From CAYZUC01 sp964481705 (GTDB taxonomy: Bacteria; Bacillota; Clostridia; Lachnospirales; Lachnospiraceae): DNA of 64,000 bases. Positions 27,069 through 36,157 of the stretch are shown piece by piece (the first letter of the stretch is position 1; every line of letters starts with the position of its first letter). The notes below the pieces were generated by a model, which worked only from the letters and a program-made list of their open reading frames with translations, ran no database searches and was not told where the DNA came from. The stretch is taken from NCBI GenBank assembly GCA_964481705.1, contig CAYZUC010000003.1:6727-70726 (forward strand), in the 5' to 3' direction. Position numbers and translations under genes: made by a program.

Positions 27069-28142
27069 TTATTCGACTTCTTTTTCCATCTTGTTTATCG
27101 TATCCGGATAACTGTCAACTGCAATATCAAAGTTTATGGCCTGATCCTTCAAAATCTTCAAAAACTCGTCTTTATTCTCGTGAGTAACATAGTAGCCGAA
27201 GCCCTGTTTTAAAAGTTCCGGATCCTCATCACCATAGAACATAAAGTCTATCATCCGGTCCCCCACGACACGGGTAAAATGACTGTTCTCATAATAGTTG
27301 GACGTATCCATGGTCATATTATTGTATCCACTGAAATTGTAATAATCCGTAATATCCGCAAGATCCGACAGAAAGTTCAGATAACCGTTCTCAATGCCCT
27401 TCGTATATGTCTGGCCAAACAGAGGATTTGTAAAGATGGTCAGTTTAATATCGTTCTCCTTACACAGGTCAATCATCTTCTGAATCTCTGCAATCGCTTC
27501 CTCTCCACGCGGATAGTAATAATCTGCCCAGTATGGCTTATTATTTGCCTCATCAAACTGACTCTCAATATCGAGATTCTCGGTGCCGGTATTCAGGATA
27601 CGATCCGAAAATCCAGTATCCCAGGCATCATGCTCTCGAATGGTAGGAATCGCTTTCACCGTTGTAATCAAATCCATATACTTCAGGTAGAATCCCAGCT
27701 TGTCGGTCATACTGCCATCCCAGGGAAAAGGTTTCCGGTACAGGATGTCCTTATGAAAGCTTCCATCTACAAAATAAGTGATATCATCAACACCCATAAT
27801 AACGTTTTTGGGAACAATCCCATGTGCAATCATAACCTTCAGATTATCGTAATGTTCACTTGGTACTCCCTCAGAATACATCATGTCGTAGTAGGTTCCA
27901 TCATTCATCCTTGTCACATCGATAAATCCAACACGAGAAGAACCAAAGAGAAAGGAGTCAAATTTATCGGGATGCTCCAATACATTTTTCATCTTAATAT
28001 AGTTCTTATTTGGTTCAACACCATTGTTAACAAGCTTACTTGCATGAAAAACATTATACGGGTCCAGCAATACATTGAAAGGAAGGAAAATCAATGCAAG
28101 AATCAAAAAGAATGCTATTGCTTTTAATAGAAATTTTTTCAT
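27069..28142 (-). CDS. Membrane-anchored SGNH-like partner of MBOAT
   Basis: A 357-residue protein with an N-terminal anchor (MKKFLLKAIAFFLILALIFL) and an extracellular domain. FDSFLFGSSRVGFIDVTRM gives the Ser block of AlgJ/DltD-like proteins, and the C-terminal ENSHFTRVVGDRMIDF supplies a histidine in the expected place. It lies 19 bases downstream of the MBOAT gene, matching the pair at the left end of the window but intact. In such pairs the MBOAT passes an acyl group across the membrane and this protein is thought to transfer it to the glycan. The acceptor is unknown. Confidence 0.82.
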   Translation of the reverse strand: MKKFLLKAIAFFLILALIFLPFNVLLDPYNVFHASKLVNNGVEPNKNYIKMKNVLEHPDKFDSFLFGSSRVGFIDVTRMNDGTYYDMMYSEGVPSEHYDNLKVMIAHGIVPKNVIMGVDDITYFVDGSFHKDILYRKPFPWDGSMTDKLGFYLKYMDLITTVKAIPTIREHDAWDTGFSDRILNTGTENLDIESQFDEANNKPYWADYYYPRGEEAIAEIQKMIDLCKENDIKLTIFTNPLFGQTYTKGIENGYLNFLSDLADITDYYNFSGYNNMTMDTSNYYENSHFTRVVGDRMIDFMFYGDEDPELLKQGFGYYVTHENKDEFLKILKDQAINFDIAVDSYPDTINKMEKEVE

Positions 28143-28161
28143 GGTTCCGTCCCCTTCCTTC

Positions 28162-29628
28162 TTAGAATTTAAAGTAAATGAAATCCTGGCTTGTTCCGTT
28201 ATGAAGCTTCAGGACAATAATCACACAGGTTACACCCACATAAAAGATCCAGCGCAGTGGCCATTTTACCTTGGAGAACTCGGCAATCAAGTCTCTCTTT
28301 AACGAGAAATAATCATACACCATAAGAGCAATCAACGCAGCAGCCAGCTTTCCAAAGGAAAAGTAAGTCAACTGCATATCTACCAGCATTTTAACAACGG
28401 AATTACCAAAGTGTATAATGCCACGATGCAGATGTGTGACAATAAAAAAAGCATCCGATACATTATTTGCACGGAAGAAAATCCATGCAAAGCTTACCAG
28501 CGCAAAGGTCAGGAGTCCATGCAGGAACTTTGAAAGCTTTCCCTTTTCTGCGGGCTTACCATCGGGATTCTTCTTACCAAATCTACGACTGCATTCATTC
28601 TCAATTACCTGATAAAATCCATGCAATCCTCCCCAAATAATAAATGTCCAGTTGGCGCCATGCCACAGACCACTTACTAAAAAAGTAATCATCAGGTTCA
28701 GATTCACCCTTGCCCTCTTACAACGATTGCCACCAAGCGGTATATAAACATAATCGCGAAACCAGGTAGATAGCGAGATATGCCATCTGCTCCAGAACTC
28801 CTTAATAGAGGTCGAAAGATATGGATTCTTAAAATTCGTCATTAATTCAATATTAAACAGTCTGGCGGTTCCGATTGCGATGTCGGAATAACCGGAAAAA
28901 TCACAATAAATCTGAAAGGTAAAGAAGATTGCAGCAATAATAAATGTCAATCCAAAATAGTTATGAGCATTATCAAAAATCACGTCCACATATTTTGAAA
29001 TAGCATCCGCGATAATCAACTTTTTAAAGAAGCCAAGCAGCATCAGTCGCAGTCCGTATACTGCCTGATCATGATCAAATTCCTTTTCTCCATAGAGCTG
29101 AGGCATCAGATGGTTCGGTCGTTCAATTGGCCCTGCAACCAATTGTGGAAAAAAGCAGACATACAGGGCATATTTCAAAAAATGCTTCTGTGGCTTTGCT
29201 TTTCCCTTGTATACATCGATAACATAGCTCAATGACTGGAAAGTATAAAAAGAAATACCCACCGGCAGCATGACCTTGATCGTAATGGGCTGCAAAGGAA
29301 TTGCAATACTCTGTAGCAGAGAGGTTACCGATTCACTTAAGAAATTGAAATACTTATAATAAACAAGGATTCCCAGACTTATCAGCAATGCAAGAAGCAA
29401 ATAGCCCTTTTTCTTTGCTTTACTCTCCTCCTTGTCAACCAGTATGGCACATAAATAGGATATCCCTGTTGTAAGAATAATCAGAATAACATATTTGGGA
29501 TTCCAGCTCATATAAAAATAATAGCCCGCAGCTAAAAGAACCAGATATCGATACTTCTTTGGGATGACCCAGTAAATCAAGAAAACGATTGGCAGAAAAA
29601 TCGCAAAAGCCAAAGAGTTAAATAGCAT
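28162..29628 (-). CDS. MBOAT family O-acyltransferase (second copy)
   Basis: A 488-residue multi-pass membrane enzyme beginning MLFNSLAFAIFLPIV, with the conserved GLWHGANW block (His323) and the second histidine in GGLHGFYQ. It shares sequence with the MBOAT at 12-1442 along its length and is probably a paralogue. The ATG at 29628 has GGGAGG six bases upstream; the TTG two codons earlier overlaps that site. It is the first gene of a two-gene operon with the SGNH-like protein. It is divergent from carbamate kinase, and a possible promoter lies at 29664-29692. Confidence 0.93.
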   Translation of the reverse strand: MLFNSLAFAIFLPIVFLIYWVIPKKYRYLVLLAAGYYFYMSWNPKYVILIILTTGISYLCAILVDKEESKAKKKGYLLLALLISLGILVYYKYFNFLSESVTSLLQSIAIPLQPITIKVMLPVGISFYTFQSLSYVIDVYKGKAKPQKHFLKYALYVCFFPQLVAGPIERPNHLMPQLYGEKEFDHDQAVYGLRLMLLGFFKKLIIADAISKYVDVIFDNAHNYFGLTFIIAAIFFTFQIYCDFSGYSDIAIGTARLFNIELMTNFKNPYLSTSIKEFWSRWHISLSTWFRDYVYIPLGGNRCKRARVNLNLMITFLVSGLWHGANWTFIIWGGLHGFYQVIENECSRRFGKKNPDGKPAEKGKLSKFLHGLLTFALVSFAWIFFRANNVSDAFFIVTHLHRGIIHFGNSVVKMLVDMQLTYFSFGKLAAALIALMVYDYFSLKRDLIAEFSKVKWPLRWIFYVGVTCVIIVLKLHNGTSQDFIYFKF

Positions 29629-29663
29629 AATCAACCTCCCACAATGAATTGCATACGTATTTC

Positions 29664-29692
29664 ACTTTACCATAGAAAACGACTTTTTTCAA
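29664..29692 (-). promoter_or_regulatory. Possible promoter of the MBOAT-SGNH operon
   Basis: Minus strand: TTGAAA, 17-base spacer, TAAAGT, about 36 bases before the start codon at 29628. Confidence 0.45.
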
Positions 29693-29716
29693 TAGTGGGG
29701 GGATGCGCGATTCCTT

Positions 29717-29745
29717 TTGATATTTCCTAGGATTCATGGTATACT
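29717..29745 (+). promoter_or_regulatory. Promoter of the carbamate kinase gene
   Basis: TTGATA, 17-base spacer, TATACT on the plus strand, 45 bases before the ATG at 29791. It sits back to back with the MBOAT operon promoter. Confidence 0.75.
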
Positions 29746-29790
29746 GATTCTATTCTAAATGATAGATGAACTGATAAAGGAGGGTTTTTT

Positions 29791-30726
29791 ATGTCCAAAA
29801 AAACAGCAGTGGTATCGCTTGGTCATGATGCCTTAGGTTATACAACACTCGAGCAATGGGATGCAGTAAAGGAAACTGCAAAGGCTCTCGCCAATCTGAT
29901 AGAGACTGGTTATTCCCTTGCCATTACTCACAGCAACGGTCCTCAGGTCAGCATGATTCACAAAGCTATGACCGAATTAAGACGTCTCTATCCGGATTAT
30001 ACTCCTGCCCCTATGTGCGTTTGCTCTGCCATGAGTCAGGGATATGTCGGTTATGATATTCAGAATGCCCTGAAAGCCGAGTTGCTTTCCCGTGGCATTT
30101 CGAAAACAGTGAGTACCGTTCTTACTCAGGTAACCGTTGATCCTTATGATGAGGCATTTTACGATCCCCAGAAGGTTATCGGACGTCATATGACAGCAGA
30201 GGAAGCCGCTATGGAGGAACGTAAGGGCAATTATGTGGTTGAAGATGGAACACTTGGATTTCGGAGAGTAGTCGCAGCTCCAAAGCCCATGGAGATTATT
30301 GAGCTGCCTGCTATTCAGGCTCTGCTGGACGCTAATCAGATTGTAATCGCCTGTGGCGGTGGCGGAATCCCTGTAATAGAGCAGAAATGTACCTTAAAGG
30401 GAGCCAGTGCAGTCATTGAAAAGGACAGCATTGCCAGCAAGCTTGCTTCCGACCTTAAGGCAGATGAATTAATTATTCTGACCAATGTCGATCATGTTAT
30501 GCTGAATTTTGGCACTCCGACCGCTGCTCCAATTTCCAGTATGTCTGTTTCAGAAGCAAAGAAGTTCGCCGCTGATGGACAATTTGAAGCAGGAACCATG
30601 CTTCCCAAGATTGAAGCTGCCATTGCTTATCTTGAGAAATGCCAGCAGGGAAAAGTAATTATTACCTCTCTTGCCCAGGCAAAGGAAGATGGAAACGTAA
30701 AAAATGGAACGGTAATCACTTACTGA
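29791..30726 (+). CDS. arcC: Carbamate kinase family protein
   Basis: A 311-residue member of the amino-acid kinase fold, the normal length for carbamate kinase, which makes ATP from carbamoyl phosphate and ADP. Family blocks include ITHSNGPQV, CGGGGIPVI and LTNVDHVMLNFGTP. The N-terminal phosphate-binding loop reads SLGHDALG instead of the usual ALGGNALL, a clear deviation. AAAGGAGGG precedes the ATG. No arginine deiminase or ornithine carbamoyltransferase gene is adjacent, so the fermentative partner genes, if any, lie elsewhere. It is one of only three plus-strand genes in the window, and it converges with lspA with 19 bases between. Confidence 0.85.
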   Translation: MSKKTAVVSLGHDALGYTTLEQWDAVKETAKALANLIETGYSLAITHSNGPQVSMIHKAMTELRRLYPDYTPAPMCVCSAMSQGYVGYDIQNALKAELLSRGISKTVSTVLTQVTVDPYDEAFYDPQKVIGRHMTAEEAAMEERKGNYVVEDGTLGFRRVVAAPKPMEIIELPAIQALLDANQIVIACGGGGIPVIEQKCTLKGASAVIEKDSIASKLASDLKADELIILTNVDHVMLNFGTPTAAPISSMSVSEAKKFAADGQFEAGTMLPKIEAAIAYLEKCQQGKVIITSLAQAKEDGNVKNGTVITY

Positions 30727-30745
30727 TTCCGTCCCACGTTATCTT

Positions 30746-31255
30746 TTATTTTCGAAACAATCCGGCCAGAAGACTACCGATCACGATGAAGAAATCACTC
30801 AGATTGAACACGATTCGGTTAATCTTCTGGTTTTTTGTGATAAAGCTGAAATAGTCCACGACATATCCTCTAAATAATCGGTCTGCCGAATTGCTCAATG
30901 CTCCTCCCAACAGCAGCGCAAGTCCCAGGTGGTATACAGGACTTTCGCCTTTCTTTCTCTTTCCCAAAAGAATTGCGACAATACCGGTTAAGAAACAGGA
31001 TATTGCAGTCACAACGGAAGGATGTTTTTCGAGCCTATTCATGGCTACCCCTTCATTATGCGATCTGCGTATCAGAATTTTGGAAGCGATTACCTTCTCC
31101 TCTTCTCCCTGATGTACTTCAATCGGTCGCACACCTGCTGCCATTCCATCTCTGGCGCATGTAGACATTACCTGTATATGACTCGGTCTCTCAATTTTCT
31201 CTTTTATCATGGTATCAAGAGCAAATACTCCTGAAGCAATCCCCCAAAACACCAT
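30746..31255 (-). CDS. lspA: Signal peptidase II-like (LspA), divergent
   Basis: A 169-residue protein with four membrane segments, the LspA topology. The two aspartates of the catalytic dyad are present in GGALSNSADRLF and FNLSDFFIV, the conserved Asn is in SHNEGVAMN, and a DxxxK pair lies in the first helix (LDTMIKEK). The polar loop between the first two helices is unusually long and charged, and GVAMN replaces the common GAAFG, so this is not a canonical housekeeping LspA. It may be a second, specialised copy cleaving prolipoprotein signals. AAAGGAAACGGT precedes the ATG. It follows the S8 protease on the same strand after 56 bases. Confidence 0.8.
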   Translation of the reverse strand: MVFWGIASGVFALDTMIKEKIERPSHIQVMSTCARDGMAAGVRPIEVHQGEEEKVIASKILIRRSHNEGVAMNRLEKHPSVVTAISCFLTGIVAILLGKRKKGESPVYHLGLALLLGGALSNSADRLFRGYVVDYFSFITKNQKINRIVFNLSDFFIVIGSLLAGLFRK

Positions 31256-31311
31256 ACCGTTTCCTTTCCATGCATTCGTTTCTTCTCATTGTTCACTTTA
31301 TGTCAACCATT

Positions 31312-32982
31312 CTACACGTTAATGGTCAAACTGTCAAATACTCCTTTCAGGTTCATTTTTCCATATCCATTCTCTCGATTGGGATACACAATGCCTCCTT
31401 CTCTTTCTGCACCGTTAATAAAGTATCTTCTGACATCCGTACCATCAATCGGAGGGATATTTTCCCGAATGATAGCCCATTCCATAAAATCTGCAACTGC
31501 TCCTGCGGTAATCGCCGCTGCCATACTGGTTCCGGTAAAAAGCCCTCGACTTGTTGTCAGATTCACAGCCGGGGCTGACATATCCGGTTTACGTGTATTG
31601 TCTCTTGAAAAGCCTCGACTGGACTCAGCATAAAAGCCTCCGGTCTCATCATCGTAACCGGTTACCGTAATCGGGCTAATTGCATTCGATGGTTCTACAA
31701 GTGTAACAAAGGGATCCGGCTGGAGAAAATAGACCTCGCGAGAGACCAGACCTGTAATGGGCAGCCACATATGAAAGGTCCCTTGATATAGATTTGTACT
31801 GTATACACCAATCGTCCAGATACCGGCCGTGGGCGCTATAAAACGAATGGCAACCAGTTCCTCCGCGGCTTCGCGCTCCACCAAACGATAATCTACAGAA
31901 ACCACGGTCCTCTCATACAAAAAGCGAAAGGTATCGCTGGTACCTAATCTTGCCGGTATTTTAGGCACAACTTCACCACTTGGCGAACGAAAGGAAACCG
32001 CGTATATATCCGGACTTTGTCCCCACAATTCCAGCATAAAGCCCTGTACGCCCTCTCCTACGCGAATCTCGACCTCCGAATACGCTCCACTTCCACTATA
32101 ATGATGTCTGGCATTTCCCTCGTTACCACCGGCTAAAACAAAGGCTCTGTTCTGTTCCAGAGATAATACATTTGTAAGCAGTGCCAGAGAAGATTTTCCG
32201 GTGTGATCCCCGCTGTTCGTCCCCAGTCCGATACAGACCACAAGCGGTTTTTTCAGACTGTATGCCAGACGATTCAGAAACTCAACGCCAAGAATAATAT
32301 CATTTTCCTGATAAACACCCTCTGTTGCAAAAACCTCATAGAAATCCTTCAGATACTGTTTTGCTTCTTTTAGCTTCACCACTGCCAGTGTCGCATCCGG
32401 TGCTGCTGCTGCTGCAAGTTCTGCCATTGCTGTCCCGTGTCCATTTTGATCGACTGGATACTCCGTACGGGTTGTGTTCCGTGAATCGTTTTGCGTACTG
32501 GATAGTAGCGTATTGATTTCCTCCTTCGAAAATAATGTTCCATAGTCGAACCCGTTTGGCACCGTATCCGACTGAATCGTCTGATCCCATATAGCCTCAA
32601 TCTTGGTACTTCCATCCGAATAGCGAAAGGAGCTGGAATACAGATCAATTCCGGTATCTACAAAGCCCAACAGGACGCCGCGTCCCGTCAGGTTTAACTG
32701 TCCTTCCTGAATCTGCAGAATTCCACTACTCTGTAATGCTTCAACATCTGTTGTTTCCGTAATTGCAACCGTTGTATATAGCTTCGGAATTGTGGCATAG
32801 GTATAGGTAGCGATGGAAAGAGGCGGTATCTGCTCTTTTGATACGTACGCGATAAAACCACGAGAGGATATCATCTCAACACAGTAATCGTCCACTCCCG
32901 CCACGGGATCTGCGACACGATAATCCAAAATAAAGTCATAGTAATCATTCGATAAGATTCGATTTCGACAAGCAATATCCAT
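31312..32982 (-). CDS. S8 family subtilisin-like protease (Csp type)
   Basis: A 556-residue subtilase with an intact triad: Asp109 (FVDTGID), His182 (NGHGTAMAE) and Ser486 (GTSMAAA). The opening MDIACRNRILSNDYYDFI, the roughly 90-residue propeptide-like region and the large jelly-roll insertion between His and Ser (about 290-430) match the Csp protease family, known from Clostridium germination signalling. Related copies also occur in Lachnospiraceae with no clear spore role. There is no signal peptide. The ATG at 32982 comes straight after the T-tract of the clpX terminator; GGATGG in that hairpin is the only ribosome-site candidate. The substrate is unknown. Confidence 0.9.
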   Translation of the reverse strand: MDIACRNRILSNDYYDFILDYRVADPVAGVDDYCVEMISSRGFIAYVSKEQIPPLSIATYTYATIPKLYTTVAITETTDVEALQSSGILQIQEGQLNLTGRGVLLGFVDTGIDLYSSSFRYSDGSTKIEAIWDQTIQSDTVPNGFDYGTLFSKEEINTLLSSTQNDSRNTTRTEYPVDQNGHGTAMAELAAAAAPDATLAVVKLKEAKQYLKDFYEVFATEGVYQENDIILGVEFLNRLAYSLKKPLVVCIGLGTNSGDHTGKSSLALLTNVLSLEQNRAFVLAGGNEGNARHHYSGSGAYSEVEIRVGEGVQGFMLELWGQSPDIYAVSFRSPSGEVVPKIPARLGTSDTFRFLYERTVVSVDYRLVEREAAEELVAIRFIAPTAGIWTIGVYSTNLYQGTFHMWLPITGLVSREVYFLQPDPFVTLVEPSNAISPITVTGYDDETGGFYAESSRGFSRDNTRKPDMSAPAVNLTTSRGLFTGTSMAAAITAGAVADFMEWAIIRENIPPIDGTDVRRYFINGAEREGGIVYPNRENGYGKMNLKGVFDSLTINV

Positions 32983-33030
32983 AAAAAAACCATCCGTTCC
33001 TGATTACTATCAGTATATGAACGGATGGTT
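32983..33030 (-). terminator. Terminator of the clpX paralogue, abutting the S8 protease start
   Basis: Minus strand: a perfect 12-base stem (AACCATCCGTTC / GAACGGATGGTT) extended into a run of seven T residues, followed directly by the ATG of the S8 protease. The 3' arm contains GGATGG at Shine-Dalgarno distance, so the hairpin could also control translation of the protease. Confidence 0.8.
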
Positions 33031-33038
33031 CCTCGCAT

Positions 33039-34628
33039 TTAATTTTCTGCAATTTTTTGAGGTATCGCCGGCTTGGGTGGAACGTCCTCCAAGCTCATAA
33101 TACCACGAATATCAATCGTTGGTCCACCGACACCTTCCACATATTCCTTGGTAATAGTCACACGACCAATGGAATCATCCTTCGGTACTTCGTACATAAT
33201 ATCCAGCATAAATTCTTCAATGATAGCACGAAGCCCACGGGCACCTGTTTCCTTTTCTAAAGCCTTCTTTGCGATCGCATGAAGCGCCTCATCCGAAAAC
33301 TCCAGTTTCACCTCATCCAGTTCAAGAAGCTTCTCATACTGCTTCAGAATTGCATTCTTGGGTTCTCGTAATATTTTTACCAGCATATCCTCATCAAGTC
33401 CATCTAATGTGAAGAGAATGGGCAGTCTTCCCACGAACTCCGGAATCATACCGAATTTCTTAATATCCTCCACTTTTACCTTGGACAGTATATTTTTATC
33501 CTTGTCGAGCTTATCACGAAGCTCAGCATTAAAGCCTATGGACGTCTGTTTACTCAAACGCTGCTTGATAATCTCTTCCAGATCCGGAAATGCTCCGCCA
33601 CAGATAAATAAAATATTTCTGGTATTTACAGTCGTAAGAGGTACCATCGCATTCTTACTGTTCGCTCCGACTGGAACCTCCACATCGGCCCCCTCTAAAA
33701 GCTTCAGCATACCCTGCTGCACGCTCTCCCCACTTACATCACGGCTGTTGGTATTCTTCTTTTTGGCAATCTTATCAATCTCATCAATAAAGACAATACC
33801 TCTTTCTGCTTTTTCCACATCATTATCTGCTGCTGCAAGAAGCTTGGAAATGACACTCTCGATATCGTCACCGATGTATCCTGCTTCGGTTAAAGAGGTG
33901 GCATCCGCAATAGCAAGCGGAACATCCAAAAGCTTAGCCAGTGTCTTAACCAAATAGGTCTTACCACAACCGGTCGGTCCAATCATCAGCATATTGGATT
34001 TCTCAATCTCAATACTATCCATGGTATCTGTCGCAACTCTCTTGTAATGGTTGTATACTGCAACAGACACTACCTTCTTTGCATATTCCTGACCAATAAT
34101 ATACTCATCCAGCTCCGCCTTAATCTTATGAGGGCGCGGAACATTCTTGATATCGATGACCGGAGTATCGCTTTTCTTCTTCTTTTTCTTCTTAACCTTT
34201 GGCGCACCCGGAATCATACCTTGCAAATCAGCCCAGTTGATGAATTGAATATTAGGAATGTTATTGAAGTTCTGACGGTTTGACTTTCCATCAGCTTCCT
34301 CATCCTCCTTGTCGTTCTCCTCTTCATCATCCGTCTCGTCATCCTCGTCGAAGATATCATCTGTTTCAGAATCCTCTTCTTTTTTGGCGGGAGCCATGGT
34401 CGGGGATGTCATCTGCGAGAAGCTCTTCATCATATCACCATACTCAAACTGATTCATGGTATCCATTGTTTTATGCATACAATCCGCACAAATAGAGATA
34501 TGATTAGGCAGTTGAAACATTTTTCCAGCCACACTCTCCGGTCTGTGACACAGATAACAATACTTCTCATATTCAGTATCCCTGTTATCTGTTGTCAGAT
34601 TGTCATCTCTTTCATCTTGTTTACTCAT
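33039..34628 (-). CDS. clpX: ClpX-family AAA+ unfoldase with long acidic linker
   Basis: A 529-residue ClpX paralogue (typical ClpX is about 420). An N-terminal zinc finger has Cys24/Cys27 and Cys47/Cys50. It is followed by an extra linker of about 100 residues: strongly acidic over 84-113, then a lysine run at 144-152. The AAA+ core has Walker A GPTGCGKT (217-224), pore loop GYIG (250-253), Walker B VFIDEID (279-285), the IGF tripeptide (364-366) used to dock ClpP, and sensor-2 GARGLR. It should therefore unfold proteins and may still feed ClpP. The ATG at 34628 has GGAG six bases upstream, better than the in-frame ATG at 34640. It follows HtrA by 35 bases. Confidence 0.88.
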   Translation of the reverse strand: MSKQDERDDNLTTDNRDTEYEKYCYLCHRPESVAGKMFQLPNHISICADCMHKTMDTMNQFEYGDMMKSFSQMTSPTMAPAKKEEDSETDDIFDEDDETDDEEENDKEDEEADGKSNRQNFNNIPNIQFINWADLQGMIPGAPKVKKKKKKKSDTPVIDIKNVPRPHKIKAELDEYIIGQEYAKKVVSVAVYNHYKRVATDTMDSIEIEKSNMLMIGPTGCGKTYLVKTLAKLLDVPLAIADATSLTEAGYIGDDIESVISKLLAAADNDVEKAERGIVFIDEIDKIAKKKNTNSRDVSGESVQQGMLKLLEGADVEVPVGANSKNAMVPLTTVNTRNILFICGGAFPDLEEIIKQRLSKQTSIGFNAELRDKLDKDKNILSKVKVEDIKKFGMIPEFVGRLPILFTLDGLDEDMLVKILREPKNAILKQYEKLLELDEVKLEFSDEALHAIAKKALEKETGARGLRAIIEEFMLDIMYEVPKDDSIGRVTITKEYVEGVGGPTIDIRGIMSLEDVPPKPAIPQKIAEN

Positions 34629-34663
34629 ATAATTCTCCATTCAACCTAGGATAGGGTATTAAG

Positions 34664-36133
34664 CTAGCTATTCTTCTTTCCCAAAGTTACCGTAATATTC
34701 TGTTCTTCATATCCATCCTGCACACGTTTCTGAACCTCCAGCTCAACCTCAGTACCTGCGGAATAGAATTCCATAGCCTGCTTTAATTCTTCCATACTTG
34801 AAACCTTTTGTCCATCAAATTTTGTAATAATATCACCTTTTTCAATGCCTGCCTGATCTGCTGCGGTACCTTCTGTTACTTGAGCCACATAGATTCCTTC
34901 TGTCATATCATACGCTTCCGCTACATCCGGGGTTACGTCAATTCCTGCAATTCCCAGATATGCAGTATCTTCTTCATCAACCTTCTGTTTTGTCTCCCGA
35001 TTCATTAATTCATCAATAATTGGCTGAGCTGTCGATATGGGAATTGCGTATCCCATGCCCTCTACCCCGCTCATGGAGTATTTCATGGCATTGATTCCGA
35101 TTACTTCTCCGTTCATGTTAAGAAGGGCTCCTCCGGAATTACCCGGATTAATTGCTGCATCCGTCTGAATCAACTCATTTGTTACATTATCAACCGTAAC
35201 CTCACGCTTTACTGCGCTGATCACACCTGCGGTTACGGACTGTCCATAACCAAGTGCATTTCCTATCGCAATCGCCGGTTCTCCGACGCGCAGGCTATCA
35301 GAGTCTCCCATAACCGCAACATGGATTGCACTCTTTGTGTCGCTGTCTATATCCTCCAAAGGAATCGCTATCACTGCAAGGTCGACATCTTCCTGTGTTC
35401 CCTTAACCAATGCTTCTACGGATTTTCCATCAATAAACTGAACGGAAAGCTTGTCGGCATCTTCTACTACATGGTTGTTCGTTACAATAAGAAGCTCTGT
35501 ATCACTCTCTCCAACGATAATACCGGATCCACTTGCTTCTCCCTGACTTTCTGCTGATTGTCCCCAGAACTCGTAGGTCTGTGTATACATATTGGTGATT
35601 GATACAACCGACGGCATAACGGCTTCCGCTACTCCAGAAGCATCCAATACGACAGCCGGCTGTGAAATCCCTGCAGTTGCATTCTCTGTTGTAGTGATTT
35701 CCTTTTCTTTTTTATCATCCTCTTCTTCCGCAGAAGCTTCCTCTGTCTGTTTTTCTTCCTTCTTATCGTCTGTCTTTCCGACCTCTTTACCAGCCTCGAT
35801 GGATTTCTCCTTCTGGGACGCTGCTATATTATTCGCTGCACCGGTTACGAGATTAACAACATAGAATCCGGTTCCTGCAAATAATCCTAAGATCAGACCC
35901 AGCGCAATACAAATCATTGCTTTCTTAAAAAATCCGCCCTTCTTCTTTTTCGGCTTTTGAGGATCAGACGGAATATGTGACATATTCATTTGATAAGAGG
36001 AGTATCCTCCATTCGTCGGTGGAATCTGTCCCTGCCCCATCGAATTACTCGGTTGACTATTTACCTGGCTGTTGAACTGACCGTTGAACGAACCACTTGT
36101 TTGGTTTTGATTTGTTTGATTATTGTCATACAT
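34664..36133 (-). CDS. htrA: HtrA/DegP-like membrane serine protease with PDZ domain
   Basis: A 489-residue envelope protease: an Asn/Gln/Ser-rich cytoplasmic tail (1-60), basic KPKKKKGGFFKK before one membrane helix (about 72-95), an acidic extracytoplasmic linker, a trypsin-like domain and a C-terminal PDZ domain. The triad is visible as TNNHVVED (His), DVDLAVI (Asp) and NPGNSGGALL (Ser). It would degrade misfolded exported proteins. The start is the ATG at 36133 with AGGG eight bases upstream; the GTG three codons earlier lacks space for a ribosome site. A 19-base perfect hairpin (36158-36199) lies in its leader, and clpX is next in the same direction. Confidence 0.92.
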   Translation of the reverse strand: MYDNNQTNQNQTSGSFNGQFNSQVNSQPSNSMGQGQIPPTNGGYSSYQMNMSHIPSDPQKPKKKKGGFFKKAMICIALGLILGLFAGTGFYVVNLVTGAANNIAASQKEKSIEAGKEVGKTDDKKEEKQTEEASAEEEDDKKEKEITTTENATAGISQPAVVLDASGVAEAVMPSVVSITNMYTQTYEFWGQSAESQGEASGSGIIVGESDTELLIVTNNHVVEDADKLSVQFIDGKSVEALVKGTQEDVDLAVIAIPLEDIDSDTKSAIHVAVMGDSDSLRVGEPAIAIGNALGYGQSVTAGVISAVKREVTVDNVTNELIQTDAAINPGNSGGALLNMNGEVIGINAMKYSMSGVEGMGYAIPISTAQPIIDELMNRETKQKVDEEDTAYLGIAGIDVTPDVAEAYDMTEGIYVAQVTEGTAADQAGIEKGDIITKFDGQKVSSMEELKQAMEFYSAGTEVELEVQKRVQDGYEEQNITVTLGKKNS

Positions 36134-36157
36134 ATAACTCACCCTTTCTGTATCAAT

